From positions 33,722,001 through 33,786,000 of the forward strand of contig BSBM01000372.1 of the NCBI GenBank assembly GCA_027924585.1: a stretch of DNA of 64,000 bases. Direction: 5' to 3'. The position numbers and the translations under genes are program-made. Each line of letters begins with the position of its first letter. Position 1 is the stretch's first letter. This document shows positions 25,475 through 36,882 of this stretch, piece after piece. The notes beneath the pieces were generated by a model, which was not told the DNA's origin, did no database searches, and worked only from the letters and a program-made list of their open reading frames with translations. The DNA is from Larix kaempferi (lineage: Eukaryota > Streptophyta > Pinopsida > Pinales > Pinaceae).

Positions 25475-25930
25475 GGGTGGTATTACCTCAAATGATCTCT
25501 ACCTTCGGGTAGACATTTCATTGGTGCCTAGATTAGAGGGTTTGATAGGCCAGAGGAAGAGTTTGAATTTGGTTTTGATTTTGGTAAGGATGTTGATATC
25601 AAACCTGGATTGAATTTTGAAGTTTCGAAGGATGTGAGAGGCAAGGGAGTGGTCATGTTGGAAGGTTTAAGTGTGGGTGGGAAGTGTTTGGTGGGTGTAA
25701 ACGAGTTGAAGGTAGTTGGATTGGAACATGTGAAGAATTTGTTTAGTGCGAGGATAAGGGAAGAAAGGAGATTAGAAGGATTGTGAATAAAGTTAGGTTT
25801 TGAAGGGTTAAGTAGACCAATTGAAGAAAGAGATGGTAGGGTTAAGCCATCAAAGAAATTCATTAAAAAATTAGTAAGCGTGATTAAGTCGATGTTGGGA
25901 AATGGTGTGAAAATGCATGACGTTGTAAAC
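25475..25930 (+). pseudogene. LINE ORF1-type remnant in unit 2, left part
   Basis: Corresponds to 21670-22110 in unit 1, with near-identical sequence. It is interrupted at CGTTGTAAAC (25921-25930) by the minus-strand LINE and resumes at 33616. Confidence 0.7.
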
Positions 25931-25933
25931 CTC

Positions 25934-25945
25934 TTTTTTTTTTTT
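25934..25945 (-). other. Poly(A) tail of the LINE
   Basis: Twelve T on the plus strand directly inside the left TSD mark the 3' end of the minus-strand LINE transcript. Confidence 0.92.
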
Positions 25946-26297
25946 ACAACAACAGTTAAGGGCTTTTCTATATAAAAAAGAGTGGCAAAATAGTTACATA
26001 GTGTGAGAGTATGTTTGTTCCTCAACAGTGTGGAGTTGATATGTCTCAGCCTTCATCTTTGACAGTTCAGAAACCTCCATTACAAAATCAAACCCATGCT
26101 GACTGTAGATTCTAACAAACTGCCCTAACAACTTTTTGCAGAAATAGAACATGACTATATCATCCACGAGCTGAGATCCAAACTACCTACTACTTATTAC
26201 ATCGGCCCAAAATTGGGAAATAGTAAAAACTAGACTTCCTGAACATTACTAAACTATTTTTTCTCAAAAAGGACCATCAAAATACCAAAATCACAGA

Positions 26298-26906
26298 CTA
26301 GTACTGGTGACGACGTTCTGGTTCGCGCTCTTTTCCAATGACAGAGCCACCCTGGTTCAAAAGCTCCTGTTTCAGGTTTCGCAGCTCCATTTGTATTCCT
26401 TCCAGCTTGCCATCTATGTTTTTCACTGCGTCGTGAACCGCTTTGACCTGCGCCTCCAGGGTAGCCGAACAGGGGCAACCATTCTCCAATACATCAACAA
26501 GGCTATCAACTTTCGCATAGAGTTTGGCATTACTATCTCGGGCCTCCTCATTGACCGCATTCTCTAGCGTGAACATATTCTGCAAGGATTTCTTTATTTC
26601 ATAGTTCTCTCCAAGGAGTAGTCACACCTGAGAATCCAAATCATCCAGATGTTCCGTCACCTTCATTTGGGCAGGATTATTCACCCCAGAACAACCTCCA
26701 ACCGTCAAGCCAAGATGAGAGCTCAAGTTTTCTTACTGAAATCGGGTGCCTTCATCCTACGCCCTGCACAGTAGAGGAGACAAGCCACCATGGTTCCCAT
26801 GTAGAGTGGGAAATTTCTTTCTACAGTTTGGCATTGCCATACCACCAGAACGAGGAATATTTTTATTACACAGCAGGCAGTGGGAGGTAGCGTTGGTTTT
26901 GGCCAT
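26298..26906 (-). pseudogene. LINE third ORF: zinc-binding motif plus coiled coil
   Basis: One reading frame of 203 codons downstream of ORF2. The start ATG at 26906 sits in a good plant context (AAAATGGCC). The frame also stays open upstream to an ATG at 27254 that overlaps the ORF2 stop, so the start is uncertain. Residues 8-45 have a cysteine/histidine pattern: HCLLC, later NC, then LHGNH, then LLC. The C-terminal 90 residues (26585 downward) form heptad-like helices (VDSLVDVLENG, AVKNIDGKLEGIQMEL). Three in-frame stops (TAG, TAA, TGA) are each one C-to-T step from Gln or Arg. There is no similarity I recognise to ORF1, ORF2 or a named domain. It could be an accessory LINE protein or a captured host exon; an untranslated 3' region open by chance is less likely. 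Confidence 0.6.
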
Positions 26907-27231
26907 TTTCACAGATGCAGAGCGCAGGAGATACCGCCAACGTTCTCGGCACTCAGCCTTTAAAGAACACTCAGCCAACATTCCATCTACATTTAATATT
27001 TGCATGCCGCCCATGTGGAGGCCATGTGACTCCAGCATGCAGCCACCCCTGATCCCAAGGCGCTTGAGTGGGTTCGAAACATTAGGATAGCCTCCTTCGA
27101 CGCTATGGAGGATTAATTCAATTTTTTTGAAAGGCATGGAGGATTTAGTGCCATGATTCCACCCCAAAATTAGGTTTTTCCTATGTTTTAACATCATAGG
27201 GAAATTTCCCCAAATAGAATACAAGGGGAGA

Positions 27232-30200
27232 TTAAGGTATCCAAACTTTAACATTCACCTTTTGGTTGCAAACTAGAGTTCCACGGTCGAGCTTAGCACA
27301 ATTGTTCGCCATATTGTCTACTTCAAGGTTATTTGACCTCAGGATGTGGAAAAAGTTTATAGTTTTGAATTCATTAACAAGACACTTTCGGAGACGGTGA
27401 GGCTTTGATCCGGATTTATGTGGGAACGAAACAAAAGATAGCATATACAGAATCATATACAAAGATATATTGCAATAACACAGTGATACAGTAAACACAT
27501 ATTCTATTAAATAGCAGAAATAGAACAGACTGTAAAATACAATAGCTAGAATGGTGGTAGCTATCTCTGAGAAGAGATGTGGCCGCTATGCTCATTCGTG
27601 CCAAGATGAATACAAAGAGAGGCCGAAAGGGCCTATTTATCATAAGCATGAGGGAAATAATCCCAAGCATCCAAAAACCTAACCCTAGAAGATGAACCGT
27701 CATAAAATTTGCGGCCCCAAGGTGGTTAGTTGAACAGTCAACTTCCCGGGGTCATAACTTTTGCATACAATATCCGTTTGGGGCGCTCGGTAGCCCGTTG
27801 GAAAGGTCTATCCGAGATTTACAGCTTTCAACTTGGGAGGAATGCATGCTGTTGGCAACCATTTGGCCCCCCAAATCACCAAAAAAGTTCGTTTAGGGCC
27901 TCAAAATGGCTCCTAAAGTTCAAGACCCGAAAAACTGCTAAAAATAGTAAATTACAGAAGTTGCCAAAAAGTTGTTTTGAGCCAGTTGGAGGAGGCGGGT
28001 CGCCACCGATATCCACCTGGATCAGGCTTAGAGTTAGGATTTTTCCAATTTTTGCTAAGATTTCTTGCATCTCTGATAACCAGCATTGAATCTCCGCACA
28101 CAACTAAGTCTGAGAGTCCATCCTCTCTAGCAATCTCCAGGCCTTTGATGAGAGTTGACCATTCCGCACTGTTATTGGACCTTCGTCCAAGTCCCCAAGC
28201 ATAGTTTTTCAACTTGTTTCCATCAAAGCTGAAGAGAACTCCACCCGTGCCTGCCAACCCTGGATTTCCTTTCGAGGCACCATCAAAGAACAGAACATTG
28301 CTCCCAATATTGTTTTTCCAGCTCTAAAAATCCACTGCACTTTTTCTTATATGCCAATTCTGAGTGATCGGCCTTCCAGCATGAGGGGTCGAAAGGAGAG
28401 AGGGGTTAGGAAATAAGAAGTTTGAGGCCCAGATTTTTTCTTTCGTAGTCAATGGTTCCTTGTTTATATTCTTCATGCCTTTCACAAGCAGAGCTTCGAC
28501 CCATAGGGCCTTTGCTAACGAGATAACTTTACCTGGGTAGGAGCGTATTCCTTCAAAAATTTCCTTGTTTCTGGTGGTCCAAGTCTTCCAGCAAATGAAT
28601 TTTGGAAGTGCTTCCCATGCTCTTTTGAGGTCAGGTTTATTCTTAAGAGAGCCAACGTGATAATCCTTCCAACAGGCAAAGAGATCATTCTAGTTTGTGG
28701 GCAAGATCACTGCAAAATTTAAGTCTAAATATGCTCTGTGCCAAACTTCTTGTGTGAAGTTGCATTCCAAAAACAAATGGTCGATTGTTTCCTCAAAAGC
28801 TTTGCAAAGGATGCATCTTGCTGGTCCCTCGATTTCTGAGATTCACCGCAGTGAGTATTTTGCGATGAGCAAGGGTCCAAAAGAAGAAATTTATTTTTGG
28901 AAGGTTGTCTTTGTCCCACACTTTGGCCCATTTTTTATCCTTGCTGCTGTTATGAATATCCATCATTCTATACCCTTCTTCAACTGAATATGTCCCAGAC
29001 TTGCTCCACCCTCTTTTGTCCCTCATGAATCGCTGTACCGGGGTTGAGCCATGTAGAAGTTCGAGGAGAGTGTCATAATCTGCTCTGAGATGGCCCGGAG
29101 TTTCTAGACTCACCCATCCTGCCCATCTTCCTTTTTCGGTCCATGTGGATAGATCATACAGCGTGGAGATGTTAGCTTGGTCCATCCAGACTTTGAGCTC
29201 GACAAAGTTATGCAGAAAATTAGGAGGAGATCTCAAATCCGGACATAAACTATCAGTCCACAGGTTGATTTTCTTTCCACTGCCAAGGATCCAATAAAGA
29301 TGCTTTTGGATGATAATCGCTACATGTTTACAAAGATTCTAGATTGGTGTGCCATTTTTATTGTGATCAATTCTCTCCACACACCTTCTGTCTCCATTCA
29401 TATGTTTCTTCCTTAGAATATATTTCCACCAAGCATTTTTCCCTGAAATAACTCTCCAAAGGATTTTTGCACCTAAGGCAAGATTCACAATTGAAAGGTC
29501 TCTAATTCCTGCTCCTCCAAAGATTTTTGGCTTACACACTTTCTCCCATTTTATCAAATGAAATTTTTTTGCGTCATTGTTTTTTCCTCCTTGCCACAGG
29601 AATTTCCTTATTTCCTTTGTAATTTTCTGAGTTACGCTCTATGGTGCCAAGGAGATCAAGCTAACAAAGACGGGGTAGGCGGAGAGAAGCGAGTTTATCA
29701 ACACTAGCTTACCTGCCAGATTGAGCCATCTAGATCCCCAAGATGAGATCTTGTTTTTTATCTTGTCAATCAATCCCTGCCAATCCGCAGCCTTTTTCTT
29801 TCTTTTAAAAATCGGGATTCCCAAATATGTAAAGGAGTTCCAGGTGGGACATCCTTCGAAGCCCAAGATCCGAGCTATTCTTGCAAGAGTTCCAGAGTTA
29901 CAGTTCCAACCATAGATTTTGTATTTCATCGAGTTCACTTTTCCATCGGTGGCTTTAAGAAAGGTGTTCAGAGCACCTTTGAATCTTTTTGCAATGATTG
30001 GAGAAGCTCCTCCCAATAAAATCGTATCGTCTTAAAATTGGGCGTGATTGGCAGCTTTGACACCTCTCGCAATTCTCAACCCTTTCAGCTCCCCTAAAGC
30101 TTGCATATTCTGGAGTTTCCTACTGAGGGCTTCTGCCACCAAAAGATGTAGAAAAGCGGACATTGGACACCCTTGACGCAAACCTCTGGTGACTTGAAAA

Positions 30201-32122
30201 TAGTTGGTAGGCCTGCCATTTACCAGAGGGGATATCCAAGGTCTGCCTATGCAAGCTTTAACCCACCTTATAAATCTATTGGAGAATCCAAACTTGTTCA
30301 TAACTTCAAATAAGAAAAAACGATTAACCCTGTCAAAAGCATTTTCCATATCAAGTTTTATTGCCATACCCTGTTGTTTTCTTTCCATGCTTGAGTGGAT
30401 GGCCTCTTGTACTATGATGATATTGTCCAGAATTTGCCTCCCTGCAATGAAGCCTCCTTGGGAGTTGGAGATGAGCCGACTCATTAGGCTTTTCATTCTT
30501 GTAGTTATGAGTTTTTAGAGGATCTTATAGGAAGTGTTACAAAGAGAAATAGGCTGAAATCTATCAATGGAGTTGGGATTGCTTTCTTTCAGAATTAGAG
30601 CTAAAAAGGAAGAATTGGTAGCTCCACCTATTTTATCGTTTTTCCTGGTCCAGTTTAGCATCCTTTTCCAGTCCTCTTTAATGATGTCCCAGGCAGCTCT
30701 GTAAAAATTAATAGTGAACCCATCTGGCCCAAGGGCTTTATCCAGATGTAGTGACCAAATTGCATCTTTAATTTCATATTCTAGGCTAGGCTTATCAAGC
30801 TCACAATTATCATTTTTAGAGAAAGAGAGGGAATACCTGAGAGCAAATCTTCTTGAGCTTATGGGTCATCCTTGCCTTTATCTGTGTAGAGTTCTCTAAA
30901 GTGCTCCAAAGCATGATTCTTGAGTTCCTCTTGACCTACAATTGTGCTCCTATTAACACCTTTCAACTCTTTGATAGTGTTGTGACTTAGATGCGCTTTT
31001 GTTTGCTTATGAAAATATTCAGTATTGTTGTCCCCTCCTTTCAGCCAAATCTGCCTGGACTTGATTCTCCAAACTTCCTCCTCTTTCCTGGCAGTGCTGA
31101 GAATCTTTAAGTTTAAATCCTTTTCTTTGTTTAAAGTAGTGCTGGTGATCTTGCTATCGTCCATAATGTGGTGTAGAGAGGCTAATTCTGTTTGAAACTT
31201 GCATTTTTGAGAGCTCGGGTTTTTATATTTTTCTTTGACCCAGGCCTTAAGAGCATCTCGGACAGCACGATTTTTACACTGCCAAATATAGTTGGGTGAA
31301 CCCTGAAAAGAGGAATTCCAGGTTGTTTGGATTATACTTAAGAGATTTTCGTCCTGGAGCCATAAAGGATTAAAACGAAATGGAATGGGTCCGAGGTTTT
31401 CAGGGGCATAAAGGGTTAGACAAATGGGTTTATGATCGGAGGCTGCAGATGGAAGGACGAAGGCTGCAGGGAGAAGGTATTTCAAAAGAAATGAGGATGT
31501 GACTAGAAATATATCTAGTCTTGTTGCTATATGACCAATGCCGGCTCTTCTATTACTCCAGGTACTCCAGGTGTATTTACCATTTTTCATCTTGATATCA
31601 AGCATGTCTAGATAAGAAATTAGATCTTCCATCCTCTCCCCGTAAGGATCTCTAAATTTAGAGCCCCCACGTTTTTCCTGTTGTTTTTTGGTAGTGTTGA
31701 AGTCCCCTGCGATGATCACATCTTTACCCTGTAGGTCATCTTTTAGTTTGACCATTTTATCCCAAAAAATGTCTTTGTCCCTGTAATGAGTCGGACCATA
31801 AACATTGCAGAGAAAGGTTGTATGCTGACTTTGTTTCTCCTGAATCTCAAGAAGAATCCAGTGTTGACTATCCTTAGAAGATTTGATCTGAAAATTATTG
31901 GAAAGAAAGGTAGTTATGCCACCAGAAGCTCCCTTAGAGCTAAGGGCTTTTCCCATGTCAGTCTTTCCAGAAAAGACGTGAAAGTGCCACAACCTCCACG
32001 TCTTGCATTTTTGTCTCCTGAAGTAAAAGCAAGTCTGGTATTTCAGATTTGATCATTTCTCTCAAAGCTTCTACTTTGCTAGATCCCCCCAAACCCCTGC
32101 AGTTCCAGGAGACAACTTTCAT
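27232..32122 (-). pseudogene. LINE ORF2: endonuclease, RT, zinc finger, RNase H
   Basis: Starts at the ATG at 32122 (MKVVSWNCRGLGG). Endonuclease landmarks are WNCRG, LLLLQETKM, AGDFNTT (about 31700) and SDHKPI (about 31430). RT landmarks are SQGGFIAGRQILDN, MAIKLDMENAFDRVNR and GLRQGCP (about 30170); the catalytic box near 30030 reads F-stop-DD. A C-terminal zinc finger (CILC...H...C) lies near 28840-28780. RNase H keeps FFDGASKGN, NSAEW, CGDS and a final D (LEVDN). Frameshifts are evident near 31990, between 30860 and 30500, and near 28830, with several stops. A solo LTR splits RNase H at 27406-28024. ORF2 copies the LINE RNA at a nicked target. Inactive here. Confidence 0.92.
27406..28024 (-). 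repeat. Solo LTR of the Ty3/gypsy family, inside LINE RNase H
   Basis: 619 bp, TGATCC...GGATCA ends, flanked by a perfect 5-bp TSD GGCTT (27401-27405 and 28025-28029). Same family and orientation as the LTR at 2367-2988. Left by recombination between the two LTRs of a complete insertion; joining the flanks without the LTR and one TSD restores a continuous RNase H frame. Confidence 0.96.
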
Positions 32123-32229
32123 CACTTCTTGTTAGTTTGAGACCCTGCTCAAGGCCTGCCTTCCAGTTTTGATCCTCCCTAATTTTTGTTGTGTTGAAGG
32201 AGTTTTGTTTCTTCTATACTTTTTTGTCT

Positions 32230-33476
32230 TCACAATTCTAGTTCCCTTTCTGCTTCCTGCTCACGAAGGTATGTTTGTGATTTCCTTCCTCTTGTGTTTG
32301 GGATCAATAAAACATCTTGAGTATCCATTGAGTCCTGCAACGATGAGTGCTTGAGGGAGAAGATCTGCGGTACAATGTTAATATGCTTGACCATGTCCGC
32401 CCAAGTGCCTCCTGGGGTTGAAGTCCCTTCCATAACTGCTTTTGTTGTTTCCTTCCGAGAGGGAGGAATAGGTGAACTTATGAGATTATTTGTTACTTCC
32501 TTTTCGATTTCTAGCTCTATGTTAACCTGTGAGGGAATTTCCCCTTCCTCCAGGGGAAGAGTTTGGAATTGGTTACTTATAGTAGCTTCTTTTTCTTATT
32601 GTACCTTTTCTTTGTTTTTATCGCGGTGAGTTCCATTTGCTGCGGGTGCTTGCTATGTTGCTTTCCTTCCTCTTTTTGATGGCTTCCATCCTTCTTCTTG
32701 GTTCTGTTCCTGGGTGTCTTGAGTTGCTTTCGGGCAATTTTTGACGAAATGTCTGTACTCATGACTTTTCTTACACTTGAAGGGTAATTGTTCATAGTTG
32801 ACTTTTTGCATGTGTTCCCAACCATCCATTTGCAAGTTTACAACCTCTGGCAGCCCTTTTTCTAAGTCTACTTCCACACAGATACGAACGCAGGAAAACA
32901 ACGGCCCTTTGGGTTCTGCTTTGTCAATATAAGTGCCAAGGGCATTCCCAATTGCTTGTAAAGTTTCATCATTCCAGCAAAGGAGTGATAGATGCGGGAG
33001 ACGCAGCCATACTAGGACAGTGGAGGGCACGTCTTTTTCTGGGTCAAAAGATAATCTCCATCTATTTAAATACAAACCTCGAGTACCCAAGAAGTATGGA
33101 ACGCTTCTAAAAATGAGATCTCTATCAGCTTTGAACTCAAATAAAAAGGTGAAGAAACCCTTATCACAAAAGTAGTGTTGCAGTCCCCATAAATCAAAGG
33201 CATCCAATTTTTCTTGACCCAGCCGTCCATGGTTTTGGGAGATGGCCAAATCCCTGTAAATTGACCAATAAGCCCTCGTTCACTCAGAGCAAGGGATTTC
33301 AAACATGAAGCTGCAGATGTGATTTGGATCCGAGGAGCGGTCGATCGCTTGACAAAGGCGTCGCTGGGTGATGAAGAAGCAGACGATGGTGGCGACGTTG
33401 AAGCGACCAAAGCCCTGAAAGCGTCATCCAAGCGTTGTCGACGATCCTCTGGGGTCGGCTCCAAGGGAGGGTCCAT
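32230..33476 (-). pseudogene. LINE ORF1: DUF4283-like RNA-binding protein
   Basis: Start ATG at 33476 (MDPPLEPTPEDRRQRL). A Ser/Pro-rich N-terminus is followed by a DUF4283-like core (KGFFTFLFEFKADRDLIFRS, YFLGTRGLYLNRW, VWLRLPHLSLLCW). Then comes a zinc-knuckle-like site in which the second Cys is Ser (CKKSHEYRHFVKNC, near 32775-32735) and a Lys/Gln-rich tail. A one-base slip at a G-run near 33186 shifts the frame between the N-terminus and core. TAG at 32653 and TAA shortly after truncate the tail, which otherwise stays in frame to 32230. ORF1 proteins of plant LINEs coat the element RNA. About 415 codons, a normal length. Confidence 0.88.
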
Positions 33477-33615
33477 CTTGGATCCCTCGATGGGGTCGAG
33501 GGGAGACCAAGCTCCTACGGAAGAACGCCACAAGGTGGCTCAAAGAACCCTAGCAGAACACGCGGAAGCGCACCAGGAAAACCCTAGCTAGTCCGCCCAT
33601 CCTTGTCAATATTGC

Positions 33616-34195
33616 CGTTGTAAACATCTTAGAGAAAGCACTAGTTGGGAGATTTTTAGGCACGAGAATGGGGGATTCAATACTGAGAAATTAGATTAAG
33701 GAGTAGTGGGAGCAACTGCTAGGGTACTTATCTAATTTTTTGTGATGGCTAGAGGATGGCTAGGATTTATCCTTAGGAAGAATGAAGATGAGAGTATGGT
33801 TAAAGGGGTTTTCTAGAAATGAGGGTTAACCACCTTGCTTTAAAAAGATGGACCCCTTCTTTGACCCTAGAATAGGAAAAATGGAAATTACCTTGATATG
33901 GGTAAAAATACCCAGCATGCCTTTGGATTTTTGGTCAATGGAGGTGTTTAGGGAAATCGGGAATGTATTGGACATTTTCATGGAAGTTGATATGGGATTT
34001 GAAAGCTCAAGCAATAATACCATAGCTTGAATTATGGTGGGATTGGATTTGAAGGAGGGTTGGCTCTGGAGATACAATTGTAGAAAGGTGCATTCGTGAT
34101 AACTCAACCTTTGTTTTATTGAGGGTCCCTTTCAAATGTATTTAATTCCACCTCTATGGCCATTTAGTTAGGGATTGTCAACTATCTTTTTTCTA
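33616..34195 (+). pseudogene. LINE ORF1-type remnant in unit 2, right part
   Basis: Continues the gene interrupted at 25930. It contains the DUF4283-like core (DPRIGKMEITLIWVKIPSMP, 33848-34030) and the degenerate knuckle near 34125-34190. Matches 22110-22690 of unit 1. Confidence 0.7.
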
Positions 34196-34247
34196 GTTAT
34201 CATAGTAGTATTTATGGGGTGGATAGCGAGGATGTAGATGTGGATCC

Positions 34248-36877
34248 AAAACTTACGATGGGTAAAAAATAATTTCTTACTACCCCACATAAATTATCTT
34301 AAGCTAATAACCTAACTAACCCATGTAATCCACATAGCACACATAACTTAGATAACCCACATAATATTTTATACCATAAGCTACTAAAAAGCTAATTGAC
34401 CTAGCATATTGAACCCACTAACCCACCAAAACTACTCCTTTAAATCACTTAACCTACTTCTCACTAATTTTCCTAAACTACCTAACCCACCCCACTAACC
34501 CCTAACCTATTTCAATAACCCAATGCATATAACCTATTCTAATTACTTATCGACACTACCAACCCCTAATCCTAAGCCTGGAAACTTGATCCATGATCCC
34601 AACATAAAAATAAATTAGATAACTAAGGACACAAAAAAGACACTGTAAAGATTATATAAAGATGAAATAAAGGATTCATAAAGGAATCCAAAATAAAGAA
34701 ATTAGGGGAAAACTCGGTGCTATGAGATGAAAAAAAATATGTAAAAATGATGCTAAGAGATGCAAATTTAAGACACCAAAAAAGCCATCATGTGTCCCAT
34801 TTTCCAATGTGTACAAAAGAGGATACTAAAAAAGTTGCTAAAAGGCCATATTGTTGTAGTGGTATAAGGAAACTTTCACTAGATTTGGGGTTGTAAGAGA
34901 AAGAGTAAGTGACTAATGAACACCCTTTATAAACAAAATTACCAAGTCATTGAGTAAAGAATACTATATTCATCACAAGAATTCCATTCCTTATTTAACC
35001 CCCGGAAAATTCCCAAGTAGAGGTTAGCAATCTCAAATTAGAGAGTATTGTTACAAAGAATTGGAGAGTATTGTTACAAAGATGGGAGAAATTCACCAAA
35101 GATAATGGGTTGAAAGTATTTCTAAATTAGTATGGGCCTACTAGATAACATAGACGAATACAACAAATTTCATGATCCCTTACAAGGTTATCTTCCGTAC
35201 ATATTTTGGCTTAATATAAATAAGATGATAACTAGACTTCGAACTAATCTTACTAAAACAATTACTTCTTGTATATGAACATATGATAATGGACATTGAT
35301 TCTTAATGGTGATTTTGTTAAGAAATCAATAGTCCAAATGCATTCACCATGTGTCCTTCGGAACTATAATAGCAGCATATCCAATGGTGATGAGCTAGAT
35401 GATGGATCTTTTATCTAGCAATTATTAGATTTTCCTCTATATCTCTCCTTTCTTTAGTAATGAAGTTTTGTGTAGTGTTAAGTCCTTGTTTTAGGTATAT
35501 ACTATGATTTTATTACACAATAAGGGGATCCCTTGAGGCTCAAAAAATAATTTTAAATAGCATAGTGATAAATCACCAAGTTTTTTTTAATTGTGCAACC
35601 TATTATGTTAGAAATTCACATGATGAGTCCTTAGAGTTTTGGTTCTGATTGAAATATTTCAACTTCTCTACCTTGTCTAGTCATAAAATTAACCACGACC
35701 ACTTTATCATTCTCTAAACTTTAACATTTGAAACCAACACTGGGAGTTCTAAATACTTCTATGTTGTTATCAAATAGGCATGTCCATCTTTAACTAGCTT
35801 ATACTAGTTCTCCAATCATTGTTAGATTGCATCACAATACCATAAGTATGTATTGTAAAAAATAACTCCATACACATGTAGAGGTACCATATCAATATCT
35901 GCTTCATCCAAGAATTTGTAGAGATCATGAATTTCACCTTGCAATGGTGTTGATACATAAATCCTTTCTCTTGCTAAGATAACCCATGGAGTAGGGTTCA
36001 AGGTTTATGACCACGGGAAAAATGCATCTTCTTGTGTACCTTTGACTCTAAATATCACTAGATGATAGTGTTGAATATTTCCTTGATCAATACCTTCTTA
36101 ATTTGGATCTGAATGAAGAATCATTGTTGTTCTTTAAACGTCTATGATGGATGAATAACATTAAAAACAAATTCTTCATTAATGGAGGCAATAATGATAA
36201 TTCTTTTTTTTTCCTCTACACTTCTCTAGCTGAATCCTCAATGATATTCTTTCGAATGTCTTGCGTTCTTACCATAATTGCATAAAGGAGTCTCGTTCTG
36301 TTATACAACACTAGTATATCCTTTCTTCCATGACTTGGAGACAAATTTGTGGTGCATAGTCCTATCGAATGGATTCTTCATTAAAATCAAAGTGTTATTT
36401 TCTTAATAAAAACTAGGGATAACAATTCTATTTGGATTATCGTATTTACACTTTTCCTAATATGCTAACTTCGCCTTGTGACCAGCATCATTTAGAGCAT
36501 AGATGTTGAATATCTCAAGACCCTTTTTTTAGTTCAAGTGAACTATCTTCCGTGAGTACCTTTTTCTTCTTTGTCCATCATCTTAAGTCAAATAGTATAA
36601 TGATCAAAATTTTGGATGCAGGCCCAATTAATTGATTCAACTTTTGTGGTAAGAATTTCTCTTGCTATTTTTCTCTTTATAAGAGTTCAAGAGATAAAAC
36701 ATATCCTTGAAAATAATTTAAACTCGTCCCATATCAAAAATTTAAGACATAAGAGACATAAAGTGTTTCTCTATACCCACATAAGTTGTCCCACCAAATA
36801 AAATCATCTCCATACATACATGACTTTGTGAAGCAACGCTTATTTTTAGTTATTTATTATCACACCTTGTTACGTCA
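34248..36877. repeat. Unknown repeat C, copy 3
   Basis: From about 34500 it matches repeat C copy 1 with numerous small indels, ending near GTTGTCCCACCAAATAAAATC (36786). The first 250 bp are AT-rich with CCAC/TAACCC-like short motifs and are unclassified. The Tat-like element is inserted directly after it. No coding region seen. Confidence 0.75.
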
Positions 36878-36882
36878 AGATA

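Larger units (their letters stand above)
25931..33615 (-). mobile_element. Full-length L1-type LINE with three ORFs, nested insertions
   Basis: A minus-strand LINE flanked by a perfect 10-bp TSD, CGTTGTAAAC (25921-25930 and 33616-33625). The empty site is seen in unit 1 near 22110. Order: short 5' UTR, ORF1 (33476-32230), ORF2 with endonuclease, RT, zinc finger and RNase H (32122-27232), a downstream third ORF (26906-26298), a 350-bp 3' UTR, and a 12-bp poly(A) shown as T at 25934-25945. Length is 7685 bp, including a 619-bp solo LTR inside the RNase H region. All ORFs carry inactivating changes. Endonuclease and RNase H place it in the plant L1 group. Confidence 0.94.
22758..34247. repeat. 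Tandem duplication unit 2, split by a 7.7-kb LINE
   Basis: Same start and end as unit 1. Without the LINE (25931-33615) and its duplicated 10-bp target it is about 3.8 kb. Private differences are an approximately 300-bp insertion at 23495-23797, a 48-bp triple repeat at 24335 and a foldback segment at 24586-24702. Confidence 0.88.

Noticed and set aside
26254-27090. Other frames overlapping the LINE third ORF (minus 26254-26478, plus 26307-26567 and 26746-27090)
   Set aside because: No domain-like pattern; the frame from 26906 has the Cys/His cluster, coiled coil and transition-type stops.
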